64,000 bases of DNA from Stieleria sp039821235. GTDB taxonomy: Bacteria; Planctomycetota; Planctomycetia; Pirellulales; Pirellulaceae. The stretch covers positions 1-64,000 of the forward strand of contig JBCBOO010000003.1 in the NCBI GenBank assembly GCA_039821235.1. The letters run 5' to 3'. Below the pieces are notes generated by a model. It was given only the letters and a program-made list of their open reading frames with translations. It did not search any database and was not told the origin of the DNA. Both the position numbers and the translations under genes were made by a program. Shown in pieces: positions 63,964 to 64,000 of this stretch (positions within the stretch are counted from its first letter, which is position 1; every line of letters begins with the position of its first letter).

Positions 63964-64000
63964 CTGCCGCGAAGATATCGTACCTGTCGCCGCCCACTCC
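63964..64000. repeat. Right-edge repeat matching the left flank of the RAYT locus
   Basis: GTCGCCGCCCACTCC occurs at 63036-63050 and again at 63986-64000, the end of the window. Just before each is CGCGAAGAYATC (63006-63017 and 63968-63979), although the gap between these two words differs. These copies flank the RAYT gene in direct orientation, and the right one is cut by the window end. Confidence 0.75.

Noticed and set aside
1..64000. tRNA or rRNA genes
   Set aside because: None of the intergenic regions show a cloverleaf with a TTCGA-type arm or rRNA-like sequence on reading; a tRNAscan-SE run would settle it.

Overview
The window looks like a chromosomal segment of a planctomycete, most likely Pirellulaceae close to Rhodopirellula. 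The evidence is the pair of planctomycete-type cytochrome c/DUF1549/DUF1553 and DUF1501 genes, several WD40 and haem-motif fusions, an endonuclease-type MutL, long secreted proteins of lineage-restricted type, and strongly mixed gene orientation with few long operons. No rRNA, tRNA, CRISPR array or prophage was found.

Layout. 0.3-8.7 kb: a thiamine-diphosphate 2-oxoacid decarboxylase, the helicase HrpB, then gyrB-ispF and thymidine kinase on the minus strand. 8.9-18.5 kb: leuS, then the giant 1699-aa cytochrome/WD40/DUF1549/DUF1553 protein with its DUF1501 partner. 18.5-24.2 kb: ribBA, a secreted esterase, mutL and a translationally coupled PdeM-type phosphoesterase. 24.2-31.7 kb: a Ser/Thr kinase with asparagine synthetase, a sialate-esterase-like protein, a pterin dehydratase, a LuxR-type regulator, and an oxidoreductase coupled to a ROK sugar kinase. 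31.7-37.8 kb (minus strand): small DUF4259 and membrane proteins, ACT-containing malic enzyme, a ketosynthase lacking the catalytic cysteine, and an exported protein interrupted by a one-base frameshift. 37.9-42.8 kb: a vWA membrane protein, mscL, and the TIGR03546/TIGR03545 pair. 43.1-50.5 kb: an unknown protein, ligA, a Tim44-like/zinc-ribbon/TerB membrane protein, an asparaginase fused to an NTF2-like domain, and a Dabb protein. 50.7-53.7 kb: a second cytochrome-WD40 protein.

The most unusual locus is 53.9-61.2 kb. Four tightly spaced plus-strand genes encode a zinc-ribbon P-loop GTPase, a membrane protein with a GTPase-associated-protein-1-like (GAP1) N-terminus, a 969-aa helical membrane protein, and a double-GYF membrane protein. 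This arrangement suggests a membrane-attached GTPase system resembling those that have been predicted computationally to act in biological conflict; its function here is not known.

61.5-64 kb carries a secreted protein with 33 cysteines in 198 residues, a strong terminator, the peroxiredoxin gene bcp, and a REP-associated HUH transposase (RAYT). The RAYT gene lies beside a 46-bp tandem repeat array and between two copies of a short repeat, the second of which runs off the right edge.

Start codons were chosen by domain boundaries, Shine-Dalgarno matches and overlap with neighbours. Family assignments come from reading the translated sequences and were not checked by database search.
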